NCBI RefSeq assembly: GCF_018449675.1
Contig: NZ_JAAVUZ010000002.1
Location: 186,001 to 250,000, forward strand
From: Glaciihabitans sp. dw_435
GTDB lineage: Bacteria; Actinomycetota; Actinomycetes; Actinomycetales; Microbacteriaceae
Direction of reading: 5' to 3'
DNA: 64,000 bases
Made by a program: the position numbers and the translations under genes. Of the stretch, positions 52,782-62,200 are shown in pieces (the first letter of the stretch is position 1; the number at the start of each line of letters is the position of its first letter). Under the pieces are notes generated by a model. It did not search any database. It was not told the DNA's origin and saw nothing but the letters and a program-made list of their open reading frames with translations.

Positions 52782-54046
52782 AGTGCTGGGGTCCTTTCGA
52801 GGAGCCCGATCATGCGGATCAGCGCACGCGGAATATGGAAGGGGTCTTTGACCGGGAGGGCGACCACACGGTCGAGCGGGGCTCCCGCGCGATCGCGAAT
52901 CTGGATCCACTCGGTGCCCGCCGGGTCGGGAAAGGTGGAGAAGGTGTACGTGGCGAGCCGGTCGGCCCAGACGGCGAACGCGGGATCGTCGCTGCGGGCA
53001 GCGAAGATCTCGCAGGCAAGCAGCGCCTCAATGTGGACCCACCACAGCTTGGTGTCCCACGTCTCGTCCACGAGCAGTTCGTAGGCGCTCCCGCCGAGGC
53101 GACGCCCGGACGGCGCACCCCCACGATGGTCGACGAAACGGAACAGTCCGCCCCGCTCATGATCCCAGCCGCGGTCGAGCGTCTCGAGAACCACTGCGGG
53201 AAGCCAGTCCGGAAGGAGGTTCGCCGTCGTGGCACTGACGTCTGCGGCGTCGAGGAGCATCCAGGCGAGTTCGAGGATGTGCCCCGGATTGATGTGGTTG
53301 GCGAGCATGCTGTCGGCAGTGGCGCCTGCCGGGTCATCCGGTTTGAATTCCCACCGACGCTCCGCGCTCCACTGTCCGCCCGGTGCGACGATGCGCGTCA
53401 TCGTTTCCTCGACGACTGCGAGGCTCTCCGCCGAACCGGTGTAGCGGTGGACCTCCGTTGCCACACTCATGAGCAGCATGGTGCGGCCGAGGTCGGTAAA
53501 TCCGGTCGGCACGGGATAGGGCTCCGATCGCGCCGAACCGTCCCGCACCCGCACGGCGGCCGAATCGAGCAAGCGATGGGCTGCGGCCCTCCAGGCGGCG
53601 CGGTCCTCGTCGTCCGCCGTCTCGGCCGCGGCAACGAATCCCAGCGCGGCGAACAGGTCGGCGTACACGCTGACAGCGACCTCGCCCTCCTCGTTTGCCG
53701 CGAGATGCCCGCCCGACTGGTCAGTGAGGAAGGCGACCTCGGTTCCGTCAGTGGTCAGGCTGAGCCCGAGATGGCGTGCCGTGGCCCGCGCCCGAGCCCG
53801 CCAAAGCGGAGCGTCGAGCGCGAGCACGCCCGCGTCGGCGCCCTCCCCCAGCTGTGCGCACAACCATGCCCACCGGCCCTGCGACCAGGTGTACTTGTCC
53901 CTCGACACCAGGCGCCCATCGTTGGAGAAGCAGGTGAACACTCCACCCGACGGGTCCACCGCGTTTGCCTCCCACCAGGGGAGCACCCGATCGAGAAGTT
54001 CCTCCCGATAGAGCGCACCCCTGGCGGTCACTGTTGTGACGGTCAC
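52778..54046 (-). CDS. N-acylglucosamine 2-epimerase (AGE) family enzyme
   Basis: 422 residues from a GTG at 54046 that overlaps the symporter stop. A longer upstream frame is antisense-type sequence and is rejected. Alpha/alpha-barrel motifs are KYTWSQGRWAWL, HINPGHILELAWMLLDA (with family His residues) and DTKLWWVHIEALLA. AGE enzymes interconvert GlcNAc and ManNAc; relatives epimerise mannose or cellobiose. Co-location with nagA/nagB supports N-acetylmannosamine to N-acetylglucosamine conversion in catabolism. No sialic-acid lyase or sugar kinase is seen beside it. Confidence 0.85.
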   Translation of the reverse strand: MTVTTVTARGALYREELLDRVLPWWEANAVDPSGGVFTCFSNDGRLVSRDKYTWSQGRWAWLCAQLGEGADAGVLALDAPLWRARARATARHLGLSLTTDGTEVAFLTDQSGGHLAANEEGEVAVSVYADLFAALGFVAAAETADDEDRAAWRAAAHRLLDSAAVRVRDGSARSEPYPVPTGFTDLGRTMLLMSVATEVHRYTGSAESLAVVEETMTRIVAPGGQWSAERRWEFKPDDPAGATADSMLANHINPGHILELAWMLLDAADVSATTANLLPDWLPAVVLETLDRGWDHERGGLFRFVDHRGGAPSGRRLGGSAYELLVDETWDTKLWWVHIEALLACEIFAARSDDPAFAVWADRLATYTFSTFPDPAGTEWIQIRDRAGAPLDRVVALPVKDPFHIPRALIRMIGLLERTPAL

Positions 54047-55590
54047 GCGACCGGCTCTGAGGCGAGCTTCGAGGCCGTGGGTGCGGCGATCTGTTCGACA
54101 AGATCGGAATCCAGCGAAGCGACGAGAGCATCGGATGTCTCGTTGCGCCACGGGTGGACCCACCCGACGACCACGTACACCACGATCGACGCGAGGATGG
54201 GTGAGACCACGCTGACGGTCTGCGCCGTCGCGGTGCCGAGATCGGCGATCTGCGTCGGGATGACGTACTTGATGGTGGCGAACACCAGCAGCCCGACGAC
54301 CCACGACGACAGCGCGGCCGACGGACCCGAGCGCCGGAACGGCTTGAGCATTCCCAGCAGCATCGGGATGGCGATGGGGCCCACGAGAGCACCGAACCAC
54401 AGAATGAGCAGCCCGAGCACCCCGCCAAACGAACTCGCGTTCAGGGCGAGTGCCATCGACAGTCCGATAAACAGGAACGTCGCGAGACGTCCGATGAAGA
54501 GCTCGCGACGGGAGGTCAGCGGCGCCCGCGATCCCCGCAGCGCGGGGATGATGTCGCGCACGACAACCGACGAGATCGCGTTGGCGTCGGAGGACGTCAT
54601 CGCCATGGTGTGCGAGAACATTCCCGCGAGCACGAGACCGATCAGCCCGGCCGGCAGCAGGGTCTTCGCCAGGAGCGCGTACGACTGGCTGGGATCCGCG
54701 AGGTCCGGCAAGATCAGCGGCGCCGCCCACATCGGGAAGAACAGCACGAGCGGCCAGACGAGGAACAGGCCGGCCGACAGGAGCAGGGATTTACGGGCGG
54801 ATGACCCGGTGGGAGCCGCGATGAACCGCTGTGCGAGGTTCCACGTTCCACCGTTGTACGAGACGGTGTTGATCAGGATGTACGCGAGGAAGAACCAGAC
54901 CGTGTAGTCGCCGGCGAACGGGCTGGAGTGCGAGGCAGGCAGGCGCTCCCAGATCGTGGAGATGGACGAGACCCCACCGAGGCTCGCCATCGTCGCAATT
55001 ACCAGCGCGATCGCCGCGACGAACTGGATGATGAACTGTCCCATGTCGGTCAGGGCGTCGGCCCACAGTCCACCGATCGTGGAGTAGATCAGGGTGACGC
55101 CACCGACCAGCAGGATGCCGACGCTGAGAGGCACTCCCGCGAACACCTGCAGCAGAATCGCCGAGGCAGCCCACTTAGCGGCGACGTCAAAGATCTTGAG
55201 GACCGTTCCCGACCACGCAAGCACCTGCTGGGTCGGCACGTTGTAGCGCGTGCTGAGGAATTCCAGCGGCGAGATGATGCCGAGTCGCTGGCGCAGGCGT
55301 GGCCAGCGCGGGGCGAACACGAACGAGCCGATGACGCACGCGATGGTGATGCTGATGGCCCACCAGATATACACGGCGAAGCCCGTCGTGTAGGCGATTG
55401 CGGCATAGCCGACGAACACCGCTGCGGAGTATCCGGACATGTGGTGCGAGATACCGGCAAGCCACCACGGCATCTTTCCGCCGGCGGTGAAGAAGTCGGC
55501 GGCGGTGTGGACGCGGCGCTTTGCCCACCATCCAATCGCGACCATGACGAGGAAGTAGAGGCCGATGACGACCCAATCAAGAGAATGCAC
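54043..55590 (-). CDS. Sodium:solute symporter (SSS family), probable amino-sugar importer
   Basis: 515 residues from a GTG preceded by GGAA. About thirteen membrane helices. SSS landmarks are DFFTAGGKMPWWLAGIS, GISHHMSGYSAAVF, LGIISPLEFLSTRY and TIGGLWADALTDMGQF. First gene of a five-gene operon whose products degrade N-acetylated amino sugars, so it probably imports ManNAc, GlcNAc or a related sugar with Na+. Substrate is inferred from neighbours only. The operator palindrome lies 66-79 bases upstream of its start. Confidence 0.88.
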   Translation of the reverse strand: MHSLDWVVIGLYFLVMVAIGWWAKRRVHTAADFFTAGGKMPWWLAGISHHMSGYSAAVFVGYAAIAYTTGFAVYIWWAISITIACVIGSFVFAPRWPRLRQRLGIISPLEFLSTRYNVPTQQVLAWSGTVLKIFDVAAKWAASAILLQVFAGVPLSVGILLVGGVTLIYSTIGGLWADALTDMGQFIIQFVAAIALVIATMASLGGVSSISTIWERLPASHSSPFAGDYTVWFFLAYILINTVSYNGGTWNLAQRFIAAPTGSSARKSLLLSAGLFLVWPLVLFFPMWAAPLILPDLADPSQSYALLAKTLLPAGLIGLVLAGMFSHTMAMTSSDANAISSVVVRDIIPALRGSRAPLTSRRELFIGRLATFLFIGLSMALALNASSFGGVLGLLILWFGALVGPIAIPMLLGMLKPFRRSGPSAALSSWVVGLLVFATIKYVIPTQIADLGTATAQTVSVVSPILASIVVYVVVGWVHPWRNETSDALVASLDSDLVEQIAAPTASKLASEPVA

Positions 55591-55655
55591 TTGGTTCCAA
55601 TCGGATGGTGGAACGGACAGGGAGGCGGTGTCGAACGAACGGCTCCACTGTGTCG

Positions 55656-55669
55656 TGCAAACGTTTGCA
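55656..55669. promoter_or_regulatory. LacI-type operator
   Basis: TGCAAACGTTTGCA is a perfect 14-base palindrome centred on CG, the standard form of LacI/GalR-family operators. It stands in the 150-base upstream region of the symporter gene, which starts the operon ending with a LacI-family gene. A second weaker inverted repeat (CGTAA ... TTACG, 55694-55711) lies further upstream. Confidence 0.85.
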
Positions 55670-55740
55670 AAAAGACGTGTTTTCGGCGACCGCCGTAAAC
55701 AAATCGTTACGAGTGTGTTTCGGCGGGCGGGAGACGACCG

Positions 55741-56937
55741 CTATTTCGCGGCTCGCAGCGTCTCGATCTGTCGGAGGTATCGTTCTGCGCTGTGGCCGTC
55801 GAGCGTTCCGCCCCAGGCGCGCTCCGTGGTGGCGTCGATGAGGTCGCCGTACTGCTCGAGATACCCGGCAGGGTCGGTGGCCGCCAGCGTCAGAGCAGTC
55901 GTCAGATCCTCGAAGGACGCGACGATCGCGCCGGGTCGGTCCTCCCGGGACAGCGGCTGCACCTCTCCGTCGAACGGGGTGGGCTTGTCGATGAAGATGA
56001 TGGGGCGGTGCACCGCGAGGTACTCCGAGACAATCGATGACCAGTCGGTGAACAGCACGTCCGCGACCTTCAGCAGCGGCTCCGTCGCCGGATACAGCCG
56101 GGCCGACACAAACCGCACGTTCGCGTACGCGCTCTCGTCCAGCTCGAGCACGGTGTTCAGGTGCAGCCGCACGAGGAACAGCACTCCGATCTCCGCCGCG
56201 AGGGCGTCGAGCGGGGCAAGAAACTGCTCGGGGGTCATCCCGAATGGAAAAATATCCCGCGCGGCCAGGTGATTCCAGGTGGGGGCATACAGCACGAGGG
56301 TGCGCTTCTCTGCCGGGTCGAGGCCGTAATCGCGGAGGATCCCCGACCGCAGCGCCGGCGTCAGCTCGAGTGTCGCCAGCTCGTCGGTACGGGCGTAGCC
56401 GGTGATCGTGTTGAGCTCAGCGGGCAGCCCGAATCCGATGTGCAGGTCGCGCAGCAGGGGCGAGGCGACGAAGTGCCCGTCGTACGCGGTCATCGAGGCG
56501 AGAGTCTTCGGATCGGTCTTGTACCCGACGCCGTGCCACACGTCGACGAACAGCGGGCGATGGCGACGCTTCGGCCAGCGGAACAGGTTGATGGGCCCGT
56601 GCGAGGTGACGATGACGTCGGCACGCGCGGCCCGGTAGAGGTCGCCGACGCGGGCGGAATAGAGGATGCCACGGCCCGCGGCACGCTCACGGCGGTAGGT
56701 CTGCGCGCTGTCAGTCATAAACAGCACCCGCGGGGCATCCGGAAGCCCGCGAAGGTAGGTGTCGAAGGCCGCAAGATTGCCGTTGAGGTCGTGCCCGAAC
56801 AGCACGATGGCGCCGTTGTCACGGCGCCACGGCGTCAGCGCCGTGAACTCGACGAAGGTGGACGCCACCATCGGGAACAGGTACTTGCTGAACAGCTGCC
56901 CGACACTGACTTCTTTGTGGGTGAAGGGGATCTTCAT
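55741..56937 (-). CDS. CDP-glycerol glycerophosphotransferase family protein (TagB/TagF type)
   Basis: 398 residues from the ATG at 56937. Typical blocks are VTSHGPINLFRW, VDVWHGVGYKT (conserved His), LYAPTWNHLAARD and LFTDWSSIVSEYL with RPIIFIDKP near the end. These enzymes transfer glycerol- or ribitol-phosphate from the CDP-activated form onto wall polymers at the inner face of the membrane. It lacks the long N-terminal domain of TagF, so it may prime or add single units. Works logically with the CDP-polyol made by the fusion at 48475-49815. Lies 28 bases after rmlA. Confidence 0.9.
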   Translation of the reverse strand: MKIPFTHKEVSVGQLFSKYLFPMVASTFVEFTALTPWRRDNGAIVLFGHDLNGNLAAFDTYLRGLPDAPRVLFMTDSAQTYRRERAAGRGILYSARVGDLYRAARADVIVTSHGPINLFRWPKRRHRPLFVDVWHGVGYKTDPKTLASMTAYDGHFVASPLLRDLHIGFGLPAELNTITGYARTDELATLELTPALRSGILRDYGLDPAEKRTLVLYAPTWNHLAARDIFPFGMTPEQFLAPLDALAAEIGVLFLVRLHLNTVLELDESAYANVRFVSARLYPATEPLLKVADVLFTDWSSIVSEYLAVHRPIIFIDKPTPFDGEVQPLSREDRPGAIVASFEDLTTALTLAATDPAGYLEQYGDLIDATTERAWGGTLDGHSAERYLRQIETLRAAK

Positions 56938-56965
56938 CGGCCCAATACCTCGGTCGCCGTCCGCG

Positions 56966-57826
56966 TTATGGGAGCAGGGCGCGCAGGTATTCGCCGTACC
57001 CACTCTTGGCGAGGGAGTCGGCGAGCGCGCGCAGCTGGTCGTCGCTGATCCAGCCCTGCTCGTAGGCGGCTTCCTCGATGCAGCCGATCTTGTAGCCCTG
57101 GCGGGCTTCGATCACACGCACGTACTCGGTCGCCTGCGCCATCGAGTCGATCGTGCCGGTGTCGAGCCACGCGGTTCCGCGACTGAGAACCTCGACGCGG
57201 AGCTTGCCCTGCTCGAGGTACGCGGCGTTAACGTCGCTGATCTCGTATTCGCCGCGCGCACTCATCTTGATGTTGCGGGCGATCTCGACCACGGAGTTGT
57301 CGTAGAAGTAGAGGCCGGGCACCGCGAAGCTGCTCTTCGGGTGGGTCGGCTTCTCCTCGATGCTGAGCACACGACCGTCGGGGGCGAAGTCGACAACGCC
57401 ATACGCGGTCGGGTTTGCCACCTGGTAGGCGAAGACGAGTGCTCCGTCGATTTCCTTATGGGCGGCGAGACTGGTGCCCAGCTCTGTGCCGTGGAAGATG
57501 TTGTCGCCGAGCACGAGAGCAACGCGGTCATCACCGATGAAGTCCGCACCGATCACGAACGCCTGGGCGAGGCCGTTCGGGGTGTCCTGTGTGGCGTACG
57601 AGATCGAGATTCCGATGTCGCTGCCGTCGCCGAGGAGCCGGCGGAAGCCGAAGGCGTCGTCGGGCGTGGTGATGATCAGGATCTCCCGGATGCCCGCCGC
57701 CATGAGCGTGGACAGGGGGTAGTAGATCATCGGCTTGTCGTACACGGGCACGAGCTGCTTCGAAATGCCTTTGGTAATGGGGTGCAGCCGCGTGCCTGAG
57801 CCGCCGGCGAGAATAATGCCCTTCAT
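56966..57826 (-). CDS. rmlA: Glucose-1-phosphate thymidylyltransferase
   Basis: 286 residues from the ATG at 57826, exactly the usual family length; the longer frame is non-homologous. It opens [18 protein letters not shown], followed by [28 protein letters not shown] and [18 protein letters not shown]. Makes dTDP-glucose, entry to dTDP-rhamnose and other dTDP-deoxysugars. No rmlB, rmlC or rmlD is evident in the window, so they must be elsewhere if L-rhamnose is the product. Probably in one operon with the downstream glycerophosphotransferase. Confidence 0.96.
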   Translation of the reverse strand: MKGIILAGGSGTRLHPITKGISKQLVPVYDKPMIYYPLSTLMAAGIREILIITTPDDAFGFRRLLGDGSDIGISISYATQDTPNGLAQAFVIGADFIGDDRVALVLGDNIFHGTELGTSLAAHKEIDGALVFAYQVANPTAYGVVDFAPDGRVLSIEEKPTHPKSSFAVPGLYFYDNSVVEIARNIKMSARGEYEISDVNAAYLEQGKLRVEVLSRGTAWLDTGTIDSMAQATEYVRVIEARQGYKIGCIEEAAYEQGWISDDQLRALADSLAKSGYGEYLRALLP

Positions 57827-57977
57827 GACAGCGAGCCTAGGGCCTGAGCGGGATGTGGCCCGCATTGCGGGCGCCGGCGCCCCCGTTGTGGGACGCCCAG
57901 CGCGCACAAAGAAGACGAATTGTCGTACCTGTTAGAGTGCACAGAGGTTCATCGTCACGTAAATCCGTAGGAGTTTA

Positions 57978-59126
57978 ATGACAACCCTGCGCGTGGTCAT
58001 CGATCAGATCATCGCTCCCGTGCCCGGTGGTGTGGGTCGCTACGCAGAAGAGTTGACCCGGCAGATCATCCTGACGGCTCCCCCCGGCGTCGCGGTCGAA
58101 GGCATCGTCTCCTCGGCCACCGAGGCGGAGTACGCACACATCGATGCCGTGCTCCCGGGACTTTCGCGCGTGTACCGGTCTCCCCTCGGCCGTCGCGAGC
58201 TCTCGCTCGCCTGGCAGTTCGGCCTCACTCTCCTTCCCGGCAAGGGCATGGTGCACGCCATGAGCCTGCTCGCTCCCCTCTACCGTCACGAAAAGGGCAA
58301 TGCCGCCGGCAACCAGACGGCGGTCACCATTCACGACGCCGTGCCGTGGACGCATCCCGAAACCCTCACCCCGCGTGGCGTCAGCTGGCATCGCGCCATG
58401 GCCGCCCGTGCCGCGAAGTACGCCGACGCCATCGTTGTCCCGACTCACGCGGTTGCCGCGGAGCTGGGCGAGATCCTCGACCTGGGCTCGCGCGTGCGCG
58501 TGATCGGCGGGGCCGTCAGTACACAGCTTGTGGTGCCGGATGACTCGGACGAACGTGCCTCGGCCATGAACCTGCCCGAGCGGTACCTTCTCACCGTCGG
58601 GACGCTCGAACCCCGCAAGGGCCTCGACCCGCTCATCCGCGCGTTGGCATCGGAGGACACCGACGGGCTGCCGCTGCTCGTGGTCGGTCCGTCCGGCTGG
58701 GGTGACGTGAACGTCGCGTCCGTGGCCGCGGCCGCCGGTCTGGCCGAGGGCCGCGTGCGTCCACTCGGTCGTCTCACCGACGAAGACCTCGCCGTCGTCC
58801 TGAGCCGCGCCACCGTGTTTGTTTTCCCGAGCCTCGCCGAGGGTTTCGGTCTCCCGGTGCTCGAGGCCATGAGCCTCGGAACCCCGGTCGTGCACTCCGA
58901 CGTGCCCGCGGTCATGGAAGTGGCGGCGGATGCCGGCGTCACGGTGCAGATCGGCGACACCGGCGACACCGCCGGCTATTCCGAACGCCTCGCCGCGGGA
59001 ATCGCGACGGTGCTGGGCGATCCGGAGCGTGCGGAGCGACTGAAGTACCTGGGTATCGATCGCGCCGGTGCGTTCAGCTGGCGGTCCTCCGCCGAAAAAG
59101 TGTGGCAGCTGCACGCTGACCTGTAG
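57978..59126 (+). CDS. Family 4 glycosyltransferase
   Basis: 382 residues; ATG preceded by TAGGAG at good spacing. It opens LRVVIDQIIAPVPGGVGRYA, has TIHDAVPWTHPETLTPRG, GTLEPRKGLDPLIRALA and the donor motif AEGFGLPVLEAMSLGTPVV. It resembles the GT4 at 39587-40726 in layout. Divergent from rmlA across 151 bases, so a dTDP-sugar donor is possible but unproven. Confidence 0.92.
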   Translation: MTTLRVVIDQIIAPVPGGVGRYAEELTRQIILTAPPGVAVEGIVSSATEAEYAHIDAVLPGLSRVYRSPLGRRELSLAWQFGLTLLPGKGMVHAMSLLAPLYRHEKGNAAGNQTAVTIHDAVPWTHPETLTPRGVSWHRAMAARAAKYADAIVVPTHAVAAELGEILDLGSRVRVIGGAVSTQLVVPDDSDERASAMNLPERYLLTVGTLEPRKGLDPLIRALASEDTDGLPLLVVGPSGWGDVNVASVAAAAGLAEGRVRPLGRLTDEDLAVVLSRATVFVFPSLAEGFGLPVLEAMSLGTPVVHSDVPAVMEVAADAGVTVQIGDTGDTAGYSERLAAGIATVLGDPERAERLKYLGIDRAGAFSWRSSAEKVWQLHADL

Positions 59127-59195
59127 GTCGGTGCGGGTGTGGTGTTGCGGACGGGATGCGCGCCGCCCGGGGCATCCACTCTCCCGCGCATGACG

Positions 59196-59229
59196 CAGGG
59201 GGTGCCCCGCTCTCGCGGAACACCCCCTG
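59196..59229. terminator. Hairpin terminator between convergent genes
   Basis: CAGGGGGTG (59196-59204) pairs with CACCCCCTG (59221-59229), with an inner CCGC/GCGG stem. It lies between the GT4 stop at 59126 and the glycosidase stop at 59249. Confidence 0.7.
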
Positions 59230-59248
59230 GGCCAGCTCTAGTGAAGCG

Positions 59249-62200
59249 TTACTTCACCACGGTGAGTGTGACGGTCCGCGAGGAGTCCGGCGCGAACGTC
59301 GCGCTCCCGTTGTACGTCGCGTACACCTTGTAGGTTCCCTTCTTCAGCGTGGGAAGGGTGACGGAGACGTACCCCTTCTTTGCCGAGGTCAGGGCGATCG
59401 TCGCGGTCTTGGAACCGTAGTGCACGGTGACGGTTCCGGTGGGACGCGACAGCGTCGGGGCAACGACCACACGCACAACCTCATGCTGCGTAGTCTTCAC
59501 CTTCGGCTTCGTCAGCGCGATGCTGACGTTGGTGAGGGCCTTGACCGTAACCTTGGCGCTCGACGAGACCGTCGTGCCTGCGCTGTTGGTGAATACCGCG
59601 TGGTAGAGGTATCCGGACAGCTTGCTGTTGGCAGTCATGGTGAACGTCGTGCTGGTCGCCTTCGAGAGGTTCAGCCACGTCTTGCCACCGTTGGCACTGA
59701 CCTGCCACTGGACGGTCGGCTTGGGCGTGCCCTTGGCGGCCGCGCTGAGCGTCACCTTCGAACCGGCGTTGACCACGGTTGCGGCCTTCGGCTGCGTGGT
59801 GATCACCGGGGCTGTCGCCGTGGGCGTACCCGCGGCAACGGCAACGGTGTTCGCCGCGCTGACATTGCCGGCCACGTCCGTTGCCCGGTAGGACACCAGA
59901 CGCGGTGTTCCGGGAATCGTGACCGGGTCCGTGTACGTGGCCCAGGTGAAGCCGTCGACCGAGTACTCGATCGACGCGACACCGGAACCGGCGTCGGTCG
60001 CGGCGAGCGACAGCTTGCCATTGGCGGCCGACACCACCGTGGCGACGGGAGCCATGCTGTCGATCTTCACCTTCAGGGACGCGATGGCCGAGAAGGCACC
60101 ATCGTCGTTCACGGCGAGCGCACGAACCTTGTGTTCCCCATCGGTGGAGATGGTGACGGGAGCCGTGTAGTTCGTGAGCACCCCGGTGTCGACGTCGATG
60201 TACGACTGGGCGTCGCCATCGTTCGACGTCACCGTGATCGTGACAGGAGCCTTGTACCAGCCGCTGGCCGGAACCGGAGCCGAGGCGGAAATGGTTACCG
60301 TCGGTCCGTTGCCGGTCTGGTTGCGAATGACCTTGCCCTTGGTGACATCCAGGTAGCTCGTCAGGTTGGTGAACTGCCCGGTGTACGGGCGAACCGTAAT
60401 GCCCGAGACGCCCTGGTTGGTGGCGAGCTGTCCGAATCCGGCGGTCTGCGTCGCGACGTTCATGATGTTCATCGCGCTGCGCTGCAGGTCACCGAGACGC
60501 AGGTTGTAGCCGGTTGCCGAGTAGTCGCCGCGAACGTTCACGGTGTACGACACGACCGGCGACCCGGGGTCCGAGGTCTGGTGCACGACATCCGTCACCG
60601 TGATCGCCGGCTTCTGGGTGGCGTTCAGTGCGGTTCCTGCGAGCAGGGACTGCACGTCCGCAAAGGCATCCGCCACCGTGGCATACGGGGCGTTCGGCGT
60701 GAACGTCTCGTTGTTGATGGTGTCGCGGATTGTCGCACCCGACTTCGGCGCGGCAGTGACGGTACTCGCGGTGACCGGCGTGCTGATGGTCTCCGCGCCG
60801 GTTGCCGACGGGATGAGGCCGTTGAAGCTCCACGTGTAGCTCGTGCGGTTGTTCGACAGCGTCGTCAGCTTGTTGTAGACGGGCAGACCGGAGGAATCGA
60901 TTGCCGGTACGACCTTGCGGATCGCGTTGATCACCTCGGCCGTGTTGTTGCCGGGCTCGATCAGGTCGTTACCCGAGTAGTACACGCCGGTGGCGCCGGT
61001 GCGGGGGCCTGCGCCCCAGTCCGTCATCACGAGACCCTTGAAGCCCCACTCACCGCGGAGAATATCCGTGTTGAGGTCGTAGGAACCCGAGGTGTAGGTG
61101 TCGTTGACCTTGTTGTACGAGGTCATGATCGCCATCGGCTGGGCGCTCTTGACGGCGATCTCGAAGCCCTTCAGGTAGATCTCCCGTTCGGCCCGCTCAC
61201 TGATCACCGCGTTGGTGGTCGTGCGCAGGGTCTCCTGGTTGTTCGCGAAGAAGTGCTTGATCGTGACGCCTTCGCCGGGAACGCTCTGCACGCCGGCGGT
61301 GGTGGCCGCTGCCGTGAGTCCCGCGATGAGCGGGTCTTCCGAGTAGTACTCGAAGTTGCGTCCGTTGAGCGGGTCGCGGTGGATGTTCATGCCCGGAGCG
61401 AGCCAGAGGGAAACGCCGTACTCCGCCATTTCCTTACCGACGGCCGTTGCCACCTGCTTGACGAGGGACGGGTCCCACGTCTGCGCGAGCAGTGTGCCGA
61501 TCGGCCACGCGGTGCCGAACTGGTACGTGGCGGGGGTGGTTGCGATCTTCTGCGTGATGCGCAGACCGGCCGGACCGTCCGAGAGCGTCATTCCCGGCAG
61601 GCCGAGCGACTCGTACTTCGCGGTGGTGTATCCGGCGGCGCCGACTGCGGTGAGCGTCGTACCGGCAGCGGATGCGCCTTCGACGATGTTCGCCAGCTGC
61701 GTGACATTCAGACCCGCAACAAACTGCTGCAGCGTCGTCGTGCCCTTCGCCACGTCGAACAGGGTCTTCGTCGGATCGGTGGTGACCGTCTTCAGGGTCT
61801 CACCGGTCTTCGCCGCGTACGGCGCTCCGGTGTTCTCCCAGTTGTCGGCACCCGTCGCCGGCACGTAGGCCGTCGTCGAACCGATCTTGTCCTTGTCCAG
61901 CGCGTAGTACGGCGACGTCGAGTCGACGGACACGTTCTGTTCGAACTCCGATGCGTTGTTCGCCGGGGTGTAGCCCGCGGTGTTCAGCGTCACGACCGGT
62001 GCAGCGGCGATCTCCGCACTTTCGGTGTCGTAGGCGTAGAAATCGGCCGGGTCACTGGTCAGCTCGGTGTCGACGGTGGTGTCGTTCTCCTCGTTGGCCA
62101 GCTGTTCGGTGATCGTGGTCGCCGCCAGGTGCAGCACCGACTCCACGTGCGTGTTGCGCGAGGATTCCCCGATCCGGATGCGGTAGTCGCCCGCCTCCAG

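Noticed and set aside
54047-54730. N-terminal extension of the epimerase gene at 52778
   Set aside because: Lies inside the symporter gene in another frame and has no AGE similarity; the GTG at 54046 overlaps the symporter stop.
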